Position numbers and translations under genes: made by a program
The notes under the pieces: generated by a model
Seen by the model: the letters and a program-made list of their open reading frames with translations, nothing else
Database searches by the model: none
Told to the model about the DNA's origin: nothing
Part shown: in pieces, positions 7,316 through 13,142 of the stretch
How positions within the stretch are numbered: the first letter of the stretch is position 1
How the letters are laid out: the number at the start of each line of letters is the position of its first letter
NCBI GenBank assembly: GCA_028703995.1
Contig: JAQVLU010000009.1
Span: 1 to 13,142 of the forward strand
Reading direction: 5' to 3'
From: Minisyncoccota bacterium
GTDB lineage: Bacteria > Patescibacteriota > Minisyncoccia > Minisyncoccales > Minisyncoccaceae
Length of the DNA stretch: 13,142 bases

Positions 7316-7548
7316 CAGTTAAAGTTTATACAACACCAATTTGCCCTTATTGTGCTACATTGAAAAAGTTTTTAAAAGACAATAATGTAGAGTTTGAAGA
7401 GATTGATGCTTCACAAGATGAAGAAATTCAAAACACATTAATAGAAAAAACAGGAAAGATGACGGTTCCTGTGATTAATATTGATGATGAATGGATTCAA
7501 GGTTTTAATAGAAATAAATTAGTAGAATTATTAGATTTAAAAATATGA
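7312..7548 (+). CDS. Glutaredoxin/NrdH-like redoxin
   Basis: This 78-residue thioredoxin-fold protein carries the dithiol active site CPYC (11-14) and the cis-proline motif TVPVI (51-55, P53). The C-terminal half reads GFNRNKL (64-70). That resembles the GF(x)xxKL of NrdH-redoxins more than the GGxDD glutathione-binding motif of classical glutaredoxins. It may therefore be reduced by the TrxB-like protein encoded 2.4 kb upstream in the same operon rather than by glutathione. Possible clients include ribonucleotide reductase or oxidised cysteines such as that of GAPDH, whose gene overlaps it by 4 nt. Length is typical. The fold assignment is strong; the electron donor and targets are inference, and no ribonucleotide reductase gene is visible nearby. 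Confidence 0.9.
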   Translation: MTVKVYTTPICPYCATLKKFLKDNNVEFEEIDASQDEEIQNTLIEKTGKMTVPVINIDDEWIQGFNRNKLVELLDLKI

Positions 7549-8522
7549 CAAAAAAAATTGCTATTAATGGTTTTGGAAGAATCGGAAGAAACTGTCTTAA
7601 AATTATTTTAGACAATTTTAAGGATTTAGAAGTTGTAGCTATTAATGATTTGACTGATAGCGCTATGCTCGCTCATCTTCTTCAATATGATTCTGTCTAT
7701 GGAGAATATAAGGAAGTTAGTTTTGATAAAGAAGGAATTATTGTTAATGGAAAGAAAATAAGAATTTATAATGAAAAAGAACCAGAAAATCTTCCTTGGA
7801 AAGAATTAAAAGTAGATGTTGTTTTAGAATGTACGGGTATTTTTACAAAAAAAGAAGGAGCCTCAAAGCATCTTTTAGCTGGAGCTAAAAAAGTTATTAT
7901 TTCTGCTCCTGCCAAGTCAGATGATATTCCTTCTTATATTTTAGGAGTTAACGCTGATAAATACAAAGGAGAGGAAATTATTGATATGGGGTCTTGCACT
8001 ACAAATTGTTTAGCTCCAGTTGTTAAGGTTTTAGAAGACGCTTTTCAGATTGAAAAAGGTTTTGTAACAACAACTCATTCTTACACTTTAAATCAAAATT
8101 TGCTTGATGGAACAAACAAAGATTTTAGAAGAGCTAGAGCGGCTGCAATTAACATCGTTCCAACAACAACAGGTGCTGCTAAAGCAATCTCAAAAGTTAT
8201 TCCTACAATGGAAGGGAAATTAGATGGAGTGGCTTTAAGGGTTCCTACTGCAACGGTTTCTATTGTTGATTTAGTTTGTCTTCTTAAAAAAGAAACTACG
8301 AAAGAAGAAGTAAATGCTTTGTTTGAAAATTATAAAGAAAAAAGTATTTTAAAATTAGAAAAAAAACCCTTAGTTTCTTCTGATTTTATTAAAAATACTC
8401 ATTCTTCAATTGTTGACGCAGAAATGACCAAAGTTAATGGAAAATTAGTGCAAATATTGTCTTGGTATGACAACGAATGGGGCTATTCTTTTAGATTAGC
8501 CGAACTAGCTCAATTAATATGA
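7545..8522 (+). CDS. gap: Glyceraldehyde-3-phosphate dehydrogenase, type I
   Basis: GAPDH oxidises and phosphorylates glyceraldehyde-3-phosphate to 1,3-bisphosphoglycerate in the cytoplasm. The Rossmann start INGFGRIGRN (7-16) leads to ND at 34-35, where the Asp favours NAD binding. The catalytic motif SCTTNCLAP (150-158) gives C151, and H178 lies in THSY. RRARAAAINIVPTTTGAA (196-213) and the closing SWYDNEWGYS (306-315) are family hallmarks. With 325 residues it is slightly shorter than the typical 330-340. It is translationally coupled by ATGA overlaps to the upstream redoxin and the downstream DUF475 gene. Phosphoglycerate kinase, often adjacent to gap in bacteria, is not in this window. 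Confidence 0.98.
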   Translation: MTKKIAINGFGRIGRNCLKIILDNFKDLEVVAINDLTDSAMLAHLLQYDSVYGEYKEVSFDKEGIIVNGKKIRIYNEKEPENLPWKELKVDVVLECTGIFTKKEGASKHLLAGAKKVIISAPAKSDDIPSYILGVNADKYKGEEIIDMGSCTTNCLAPVVKVLEDAFQIEKGFVTTTHSYTLNQNLLDGTNKDFRRARAAAINIVPTTTGAAKAISKVIPTMEGKLDGVALRVPTATVSIVDLVCLLKKETTKEEVNALFENYKEKSILKLEKKPLVSSDFIKNTHSSIVDAEMTKVNGKLVQILSWYDNEWGYSFRLAELAQLI

Positions 8523-9451
8523 TTCAAGAGATTATTACAATTTTAGGATTGTGTGTTTTTGAGGTTGTCTGTAGTGTTGATAATGCGGTTGTTAATGCAA
8601 ATGTTTTAAAAACAGTAGGGGAAAAGCAAAAGAAGTTTTTCTTAACTTGGGGGCTTTTTATTGCAGTTTTTGTGATGAGAGGTATTTTACCTTTTTTAAT
8701 TGTTTGGCTTGCTAATTCTTCTTTAGGTCTTTTTGAAATTTTTACAGCTCCTTTTTCAAATGATTCAATTGTTTCAGATTCTTTAGAAAAATCTAAACCA
8801 ATTCTTCTTTTGGCTGGAGGCTCTTATCTTTTTTTAATTTTCTTATCTTGGTTGTTTTTAGAAGAAAAGAAATGCGTATTTAAGTTTGAAAGATTTTTTC
8901 AAAGACAAGGGGTTTGGTTTTATGCTTTAACTTCTCTTTACACAACTTTAATTGTTTATTTATCAATTCAAACCGATCCAGTTTTAGCTTTAGCAGCCGC
9001 AATTGGTATTTCTTTCTTTTTTATTACTGATGGCTTTAAGCAAAGAGCTGAAAAAATGGAAAAGAACCTTGTTTCCGGAAAAACTAATTTAAGCGATTGG
9101 AGTAAAATCATTTATTTAGAGGCTTTGGACGCTTCCTTTTCAATTGATGGAGTTATTGGTGCTTTTGCTTTTACGACTTCAATTGTTCTTATTTTAATTG
9201 GAAATGGTATTGGAGCAATACTTGTAAGGGAAATTACCATAAAAGGAATTGATATTATTTCTAAGTTTGCTTTTCTTAAAAATGGAGCGATGTATTCTAT
9301 TGGATTTTTAGGCTTAATTATGCTTTTAGAATCTTTTGGACAAGAGGTCCCATTTTACTTAGCGCCAATAGTTACTTTCTCTGCTCTTTCATTCTTCCTT
9401 TTCTTATCAAAAAAGTATTGTGGACGAGAGTGTGAGATTATTAAAAACTAG
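8519..9451 (+). CDS. DUF475/TerC-superfamily integral membrane protein
   Basis: This 310-residue polytopic membrane protein has about eight hydrophobic segments, roughly at 3-20, 43-66, 95-114, 132-150, 153-171, 213-236, 257-270 and 278-297. Two related acidic motifs sit near the start of transmembrane segments: EVVCSVDNAVV (15-25, with E15, D21, N22) and EALDASFSIDGVIGAFA (201-217, with E201, D204, D210). This paired E..xxSxDN/DG pattern characterises the TerC/DUF475 superfamily. Some TerC members (for example Alx) export manganese, but DUF475 itself lacks a firm function to my knowledge. It is the last gene of the long operon, overlapping gap by 4 nt, and ends with TAG, the only TAG in the window. 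No clear terminator follows, so read-through into the next gene is possible. Confidence 0.86.
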   Translation: MIQEIITILGLCVFEVVCSVDNAVVNANVLKTVGEKQKKFFLTWGLFIAVFVMRGILPFLIVWLANSSLGLFEIFTAPFSNDSIVSDSLEKSKPILLLAGGSYLFLIFLSWLFLEEKKCVFKFERFFQRQGVWFYALTSLYTTLIVYLSIQTDPVLALAAAIGISFFFITDGFKQRAEKMEKNLVSGKTNLSDWSKIIYLEALDASFSIDGVIGAFAFTTSIVLILIGNGIGAILVREITIKGIDIISKFAFLKNGAMYSIGFLGLIMLLESFGQEVPFYLAPIVTFSALSFFLFLSKKYCGRECEIIKN

Positions 9452-9480
9452 TTTACATATTTTATTTTTTTGTGTATAAT
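9452..9480 (+). promoter_or_regulatory. Sigma70-type promoter for the TM-helix protein
   Basis: TTTACA (9452-9457) lies exactly 17 bp from a perfect TATAAT (9475-9480), the best promoter match in the window. The expected start site is near 9487, giving a leader of about 26 nt that contains only A/T apart from at most one G and has no Shine-Dalgarno sequence. The -35 box begins at the base after the DUF475 stop codon. A second perfect TATAAT (9486-9491) follows, without a good -35. Confidence 0.78.
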
Positions 9481-9512
9481 AGAGATATAATAATAAATAA
9501 ATAAAAAAAATT

Positions 9513-10214
9513 ATGATAAATGAAGTTACATCGTCTACTTCTAACGCCTTTGCTCAGTCATGGGAAAGTATTGCTAATTTCTTTCCAATGCTACTTGCAG
9601 CAATAATCGTTTTTATTATCGGTTGGTTTCTTTCAATTGGAATTGGAAAACTTGTTTCTGAAATTTTAAGGAAATTAGGATTCAATAACATTTTCAAAAG
9701 AACTGGATGGGAAGGTGCTTTTAAAAAAGCAGAGATGGAAGTTGATCCTTCTCAATTTGTAGGAGTGATTACAAAATGGATCTTTGTAGTTATCTTTTTA
9801 ATGATTGCTTCTGATATCATTGGATGGTCATCATTCAGTGTTCTTTTAGGACAAATCATTATGTGGATTCCTAATTTAATCGTAGCTATCATAATTTTAG
9901 TTGTAGCAATTGTTTTAGCTGATATTTTAGAAAAAATTGTTAAAGCAACTATTGATAGAATGGGAGTAGCTTCTGCTAACTTCTTAGGCTCATTAACAAA
10001 ATGGGTTATCTATATCGTAGCCACTTTAGCTATTTTATCTCAATTAAATGTTGCCTCAACAATTGTTGATTCAATCGTAATTGGAATGGTTGCTACCTTT
10101 GTTATTGCTTTTGGTCTAGCTTTCGGTCTAGGCGGAAAAGAAGAAGCGGGTAGAGTTTTAAAGATGATAAGAGAGAAATTAGAGAATACTGGAGTAGCAA
10201 AGAAGAGAAAATAA
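9513..10214 (+). CDS. TM-helix-repeat membrane protein, MscS-like channel relative
   Basis: This 233-residue membrane protein has about five hydrophobic segments (roughly 22-46, 84-103, 107-137, 160-178 and 183-206). It resembles the 'conserved TM helix' family found alone or fused to mechanosensitive channels. The helix-plus-amphipathic unit at 22-55 looks repeated at 117-150, and TKW followed by a hydrophobic helix occurs at both 87-103 and 162-178, suggesting an internal duplication. The last helix (AFGLAFGLGGKEEAG, about 199-213) has the Gly/Ala spacing of an MscS pore helix, but no cytoplasmic MscS beta domain follows. A basic tail ends the protein. It has its own strong promoter and terminator, so it is probably an independent unit. 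Channel activity is inference; it could instead be a scaffold or sensor. Confidence 0.8.
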   Translation: MINEVTSSTSNAFAQSWESIANFFPMLLAAIIVFIIGWFLSIGIGKLVSEILRKLGFNNIFKRTGWEGAFKKAEMEVDPSQFVGVITKWIFVVIFLMIASDIIGWSSFSVLLGQIIMWIPNLIVAIIILVVAIVLADILEKIVKATIDRMGVASANFLGSLTKWVIYIVATLAILSQLNVASTIVDSIVIGMVATFVIAFGLAFGLGGKEEAGRVLKMIREKLENTGVAKKRK

Positions 10215-10226
10215 GATTTATTTTAG

Positions 10227-10255
10227 AACACACCTTTAATAGGGTGTGTTTTTTT
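10227..10255 (+). terminator. Intrinsic terminator after the TM-helix gene
   Basis: AACACACC (10227-10234) pairs perfectly with GGTGTGTT (10243-10250), with an 8-nt loop (10235-10242) that may close further through T-G and T-A pairs. The T-run spans 10249-10255. The hairpin begins 13 nt after the stop. The left flank lacks an A-run that would serve the opposite strand, so it is one-directional. Confidence 0.9.
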
Positions 10256-10256
10256 A

Positions 10257-10285
10257 TTGACCAAATTAAAAGAATTAGCTATATT
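10257..10285 (+). promoter_or_regulatory. Promoter for alaS with almost no leader
   Basis: TTGACC (10257-10262, 5 of 6 to consensus) is spaced 17 bp from TATATT (10280-10285, 5 of 6). The expected start site is about 10292, only a couple of bases before the alaS ATG at 10294. An alternative -10, TATTAT (10282-10287), has 19-bp spacing. The -35 overlaps the region just after the preceding terminator's T-run, so the two signals share the 79-base gap. Confidence 0.6.
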
Positions 10286-10293
10286 ATAAGTAT

Positions 10294-12069
10294 ATGAACT
10301 CAAAAGAACTAAGAACAAAATTTTTAGATTATTTTAAAGAAAGAGGACACTCAATTATCCCGTCTTCTTCTCTTATTCCGGAAGATAACACAGTACTTTT
10401 TACCACTGCCGGAATGCAACAATTCTCTCTTTATTTAGCTGACAAAAAAGATGTTTTGAAAGATTATGGAAATAGGCATCTATGTTCTTGTCAAAAATGT
10501 TTTAGAACAGGAGACATAGAAGAAGTTGGAGACGATACTCATCACACATTTTTCGAAATGCTTGGAAATTGGTCTGTTGGACAAAATGAAAACGGATACT
10601 TTAAAGAAGGGTCTATTGAATTTGCTTTAGACTTTTTAGTTAATAAATTAGGATTAGATAAAGAAAAAATTCATGTTACTGTTTTTGAGGGAAATGAAAT
10701 TGTTTCAAAAGACGAAGAAGCTATTGCTATTTGGCAAAAAAATGGAGTACCTCTTGAAAGAATACATGAATTTTCAGCAAAAGATAATTTTTGGGGACCT
10801 GTTTCAAATGAAGGACCATGTGGACCTTGCTCAGAAATTCATTACGATAGAGGAGAATCTTATGGTTGTAAGGATTGCGGACCTAACTGTGATTATTGTA
10901 AAAGATTTGTTGAAATTTGGAATCTTGTTTTTATGGAATATTACAAGAACAAAGATGGTGTTTATGAAAAATTAAAACAAACTAATATTGATACAGGAAT
11001 TGGTTTTGAAAGACTTTTATCAATACTTAATGGTAAAAATTCTTCTTACGAAACAGATCTTTTCGAAGATTTGATTAAAAAAATAGAAGAATATTCTTCT
11101 TCTAAATATTCAGAAAATAAGGTAGCTTATAGGATTATCGCTGATCACTTAAGAAGTTCTTCTTTCTTAATTTCAGAAGGAATCGTTCCTTCTAATAGCG
11201 ATAAAGGATATATCTTGAGAAGACTTATCAGAAGAATTATTAGATACGCTAGAATAATTGATCTTGATTTGAATAAGGTTAATGAATTAATTAAAGTGAT
11301 TATGGATCTTTATAAAGAAATTTATAGAGAACTTGACAGTGATAAAATAATAGAAGTTTTTAATTCAGAGAAAACTAAGTTTGAAAAGAGTTTAATCGGT
11401 GGACTTAAAGAATTTGATAAATTAAAAGAAATTAATGCTCATGACGCTTTCTTTATTTATCAGACTTTTGGTTTTCCAATAGAGATGATCAAAGAAGAGG
11501 CAGAAAAGAAGGGTCTTAAAATAGACGAAGAAGGTTTTAATGAAGAATTCAAAAAGCATCAAGAGATTTCTAGAGCAGGAGCAGAAAAAAGATTTGGTGG
11601 AGTTGGAATTGATGCTGGAGAAGGAGAAGCAAAACTTCACACAACAGCTCATTTAATGCACCAAGCTCTTCGTGAGATTTTGGGAGATCATGTAAAACAA
11701 ATGGGTTCAAATATTGATACTGAAAGATTGAGATTTGATTTTTCTCACGATAAAAAAATGACTGAAGAAGAGTTGCAAAAAGTAGAAAATCTTGTTAACG
11801 AAAGAATAGAAAAAGGTTTTGTAGTGAATAAAGAAATCAAGTCTTTGAAAGAGGCTTTATCTTGTGGCGCCTTAGCTTTTTTCAAGGAAAAATATCCAGA
11901 AAGCGTCAATGTTTATACGGTTATGGGAAATAATGGTGAAGTATATTCAAAGGAAATCTGTGCAGGCCCTCACATTACTTCGTCTAGTGAACTAGGTAAG
12001 TTTAAAATTATAAAAGAATCTAGCTCGGGAGCTAATATTAGAAGAATAAAAGCAGTGTTAATTTATTAA
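10294..12069 (+). CDS. alaS: Alanyl-tRNA synthetase, compact form
   Basis: This enzyme attaches alanine to tRNA-Ala and edits mischarged Ser/Gly. The N-terminus (KELRTKFLDYFKERGH, 4-19) matches homologues exactly, confirming the start. The class II core shows LFTTAGMQQF (35-44), HHTFFEMLGNWS (83-94) and GIGFERL (235-241). A Cys cluster (C176, C179, C192, C195, C199, C202) lies in the GPCGPCSEIHYDRG region. The helical tRNA-recognition domain includes N301 in PSNSDKGY. The editing zinc site is HTTAH (449-453) plus CAGPH (556-560). At 591 residues it is far shorter than the typical about 875. The beta-barrel that usually precedes HxxxH is missing, and the C-Ala domain is absent. Q390 in IYQTFGFP replaces the usual Asp. 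No frameshift is visible, and the next gene starts 3 nt after the stop. Confidence 0.98.
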   Translation: MNSKELRTKFLDYFKERGHSIIPSSSLIPEDNTVLFTTAGMQQFSLYLADKKDVLKDYGNRHLCSCQKCFRTGDIEEVGDDTHHTFFEMLGNWSVGQNENGYFKEGSIEFALDFLVNKLGLDKEKIHVTVFEGNEIVSKDEEAIAIWQKNGVPLERIHEFSAKDNFWGPVSNEGPCGPCSEIHYDRGESYGCKDCGPNCDYCKRFVEIWNLVFMEYYKNKDGVYEKLKQTNIDTGIGFERLLSILNGKNSSYETDLFEDLIKKIEEYSSSKYSENKVAYRIIADHLRSSSFLISEGIVPSNSDKGYILRRLIRRIIRYARIIDLDLNKVNELIKVIMDLYKEIYRELDSDKIIEVFNSEKTKFEKSLIGGLKEFDKLKEINAHDAFFIYQTFGFPIEMIKEEAEKKGLKIDEEGFNEEFKKHQEISRAGAEKRFGGVGIDAGEGEAKLHTTAHLMHQALREILGDHVKQMGSNIDTERLRFDFSHDKKMTEEELQKVENLVNERIEKGFVVNKEIKSLKEALSCGALAFFKEKYPESVNVYTVMGNNGEVYSKEICAGPHITSSSELGKFKIIKESSSGANIRRIKAVLIY

Positions 12070-12072
12070 ATT

Positions 12073-13142
12073 ATGACAAAAATTATTGATATCATTCCAC
12101 CAAATACAAGCAAGACTAATAATGTAAAAATTATTAAAAATGAAAAAACGGAGAAGAAGGGTAAATTATCTAAAATTTTAATTGCTTTCGCTTCTGTTTT
12201 AATTGTTGGATTTATGATTGCTATTTTTGTTGAAGGTAAGGGAACAGTTGTTATTTATCCAGAGACTAGAGATGTTAGCTTCGAAGAAGTTGTTTACATT
12301 AAGGCAGGAGAGGCAGAAATTGATTTAGAAGAAAATGTTATTCCTGGAGAATATTTTGACGAGAAATTAAACTTTGAAGACACTTATGAGGCTACTGGGT
12401 ATGATGAGACAGCGACTAAAGCAGAAGGAACAATTACTGTTTGTGGAGAGTTCTCAGGTAGTGGTCTTAAGATTCGCAAAAACACTAGATTCTTATCAGC
12501 AGAGGGTACCTTAACTTATAAAGCAGTTTCTGCTTTTATAGTTCCAGCTAAAGATTGTATTGATGTCGCGGTTATTGCTGATGAAGCAGGGGATAAATAC
12601 AATATTGCTTCAGGGACTTTTTCTATCCCAGGACTTCAGAGCACAGAATATTATACAACTATTTTCGGAGAGCTTAAAAATGGACAAAAGATAGAAGGAG
12701 GTTCAATTTCAGAACAAAAAGTTATTACTGAAAAAGACGTTGCTTTAGCAGAAGACTTATTTAAAGAAAAGTATTTGGAGCAAGCAAAACAATCTTTGAT
12801 TTCTAATTTAGAAGCCGTGGGAACTTATCTTTATTTTGATGAAGACTTTGAACAAACTTTTACCAAGTTTATTATTCTTGGAAGCAAGGGGGATAAAGTT
12901 GATAACTTTAAAATACAAGCTACAATAACAACAAAAGTTTTAATTTTTAGAAAATCAGACATTGATAACTATGTAGAAAAGAAGCTTCTTTTAAAAGAGG
13001 AAAATAGATCTTTTGTTCCAAACACTCTAACAAAAGAGTTTTCAATCGCCGAAGGAGAGAATGCTTTCAATCTAAAAGTAGGAGCACAAACTTATTCTAA
13101 TATTAGCGAGATTTTAATTTTAAATGATATTAAAGGACAAAG
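12073..13142 (+). CDS. Baseplate J-like single-pass membrane protein (3' truncated by window)
   Basis: An open frame of 356 complete codons starts at ATG 12073 and runs off the window with no stop. Residues 1-32 are polar and Lys-rich, 33-52 form one hydrophobic segment (ILIAFASVLIVGFMIAIF within it), and the rest is predicted to be outside the membrane. The exported part opens with GTVVIYPETRDV (57-68), followed by an ATGYDETATKAEGTITV segment. Phrases of the type VIADEAGDKYNIASGTFSIPG also occur in Patescibacteria proteins that databases often label 'baseplate J/gp47 family'. I rely on remembered family character, so function is unassigned. A contractile-tail role is not supported by any neighbour. 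It lies 3 nt after alaS, is probably cotranscribed with it, and lacks a Shine-Dalgarno sequence. Confidence 0.72.
   Translation, partial: MTKIIDIIPPNTSKTNNVKIIKNEKTEKKGKLSKILIAFASVLIVGFMIAIFVEGKGTVVIYPETRDVSFEEVVYIKAGEAEIDLEENVIPGEYFDEKLNFEDTYEATGYDETATKAEGTITVCGEFSGSGLKIRKNTRFLSAEGTLTYKAVSAFIVPAKDCIDVAVIADEAGDKYNIASGTFSIPGLQSTEYYTTIFGELKNGQKIEGGSISEQKVITEKDVALAEDLFKEKYLEQAKQSLISNLEAVGTYLYFDEDFEQTFTKFIILGSKGDKVDNFKIQATITTKVLIFRKSDIDNYVEKKLLLKEENRSFVPNTLTKEFSIAEGENAFNLKVGAQTYSNISEILILNDIKGQ

Noticed and set aside
864..8522. UGA read as glycine, as in SR1/Gracilibacteria
   Set aside because: Six proteins end at TGA at the length expected for their family, and no in-frame TGA interrupts any gene.
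9441..9475. Terminator after the DUF475 gene
   Set aside because: AAACTAGTTT is palindromic but leaves no loop, and the T-rich stretch that follows is the promoter spacer.
10215..10293. tRNA or small RNA in the gap before alaS
   Set aside because: The 79 bases are accounted for by one terminator and one promoter, and no cloverleaf or T-boxlike structure fits.
10673..10975. Plus-strand open frame of 100 codons in another frame within alaS
   Set aside because: It overlaps the catalytic domain of AlaRS completely and has low-complexity Lys/Leu/Phe content.
11422..11652. Minus-strand open frame within alaS
   Set aside because: It is an antisense shadow with Ser/Phe/Cys-rich translation and no start context or family match.
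12060..12080. alaS truncated by a frameshift or early stop
   Set aside because: The sequence after the stop encodes an unrelated membrane protein in its own frame; no C-Ala remnant is visible in any frame.

Overview
This is a low-GC, gene-dense bacterial window. By eye it is roughly 30% G+C, Arg is mostly AGA, and all genes lie on the plus strand. The gene content and protein forms suggest a member of the Candidate Phyla Radiation (Patescibacteria, probably Parcubacteria-like). The signs are a short alanyl-tRNA synthetase of 591 residues, an archaeal-type phosphoglycerate mutase, a DUF475 membrane protein, a stand-alone 'TM helix' channel-like protein, and a baseplate-J-like single-pass membrane protein. 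This placement is inferred from protein character only. The code is standard: TGA acts as a stop six times at family-appropriate ends, so this is not an SR1/Gracilibacteria genome, where UGA encodes Gly.

Layout. (1) 25-420 encodes a small FtsB/DivIC-like division protein, followed by a weak hairpin whose loop is the stop codon. (2) 457-9451 is one tightly packed run of ten genes: HIT hydrolase, MscS channel, ftsZ, galU-like, trxB, eno, archaeal-type phosphoglycerate mutase, glutaredoxin/NrdH-like redoxin, gap and DUF475/TerC-like. Neighbours overlap by 4 nt (six times) or 14 nt (once), or are 1 to 5 nt apart, so the run is probably one operon with translational coupling. (3) 9452-10255 is a single-gene unit with a near-consensus promoter (TTTACA-17-TATAAT), a TM-helix channel-like protein and a clear intrinsic terminator. 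(4) 10257 to the end starts at a promoter whose predicted start site falls almost on the alaS ATG. alaS is followed after 3 nt by a membrane-anchored baseplate-J-like protein that runs off the window.

The main operon combines cell division (FtsZ), envelope sugar-nucleotide supply (GalU), lower glycolysis (GAPDH, phosphoglycerate mutase, enolase, with phosphoglycerate kinase absent here) and a thiol redox pair (TrxB plus a CPYC redoxin). This resembles a growth-linked housekeeping cluster rather than a defence or mobile island. I saw no tRNA, rRNA, CRISPR array, insertion sequence or phage module.

The points most worth checking are in familiar proteins: a TrxB lacking most of the NADPH-phosphate-binding arginines, an AlaRS lacking both the editing-domain barrel and C-Ala and carrying Gln at the position I believe reads G3:U70, a divergent FtsZ core with an intact C-terminal peptide, and no visible Shine-Dalgarno sequence at any of the 14 starts.
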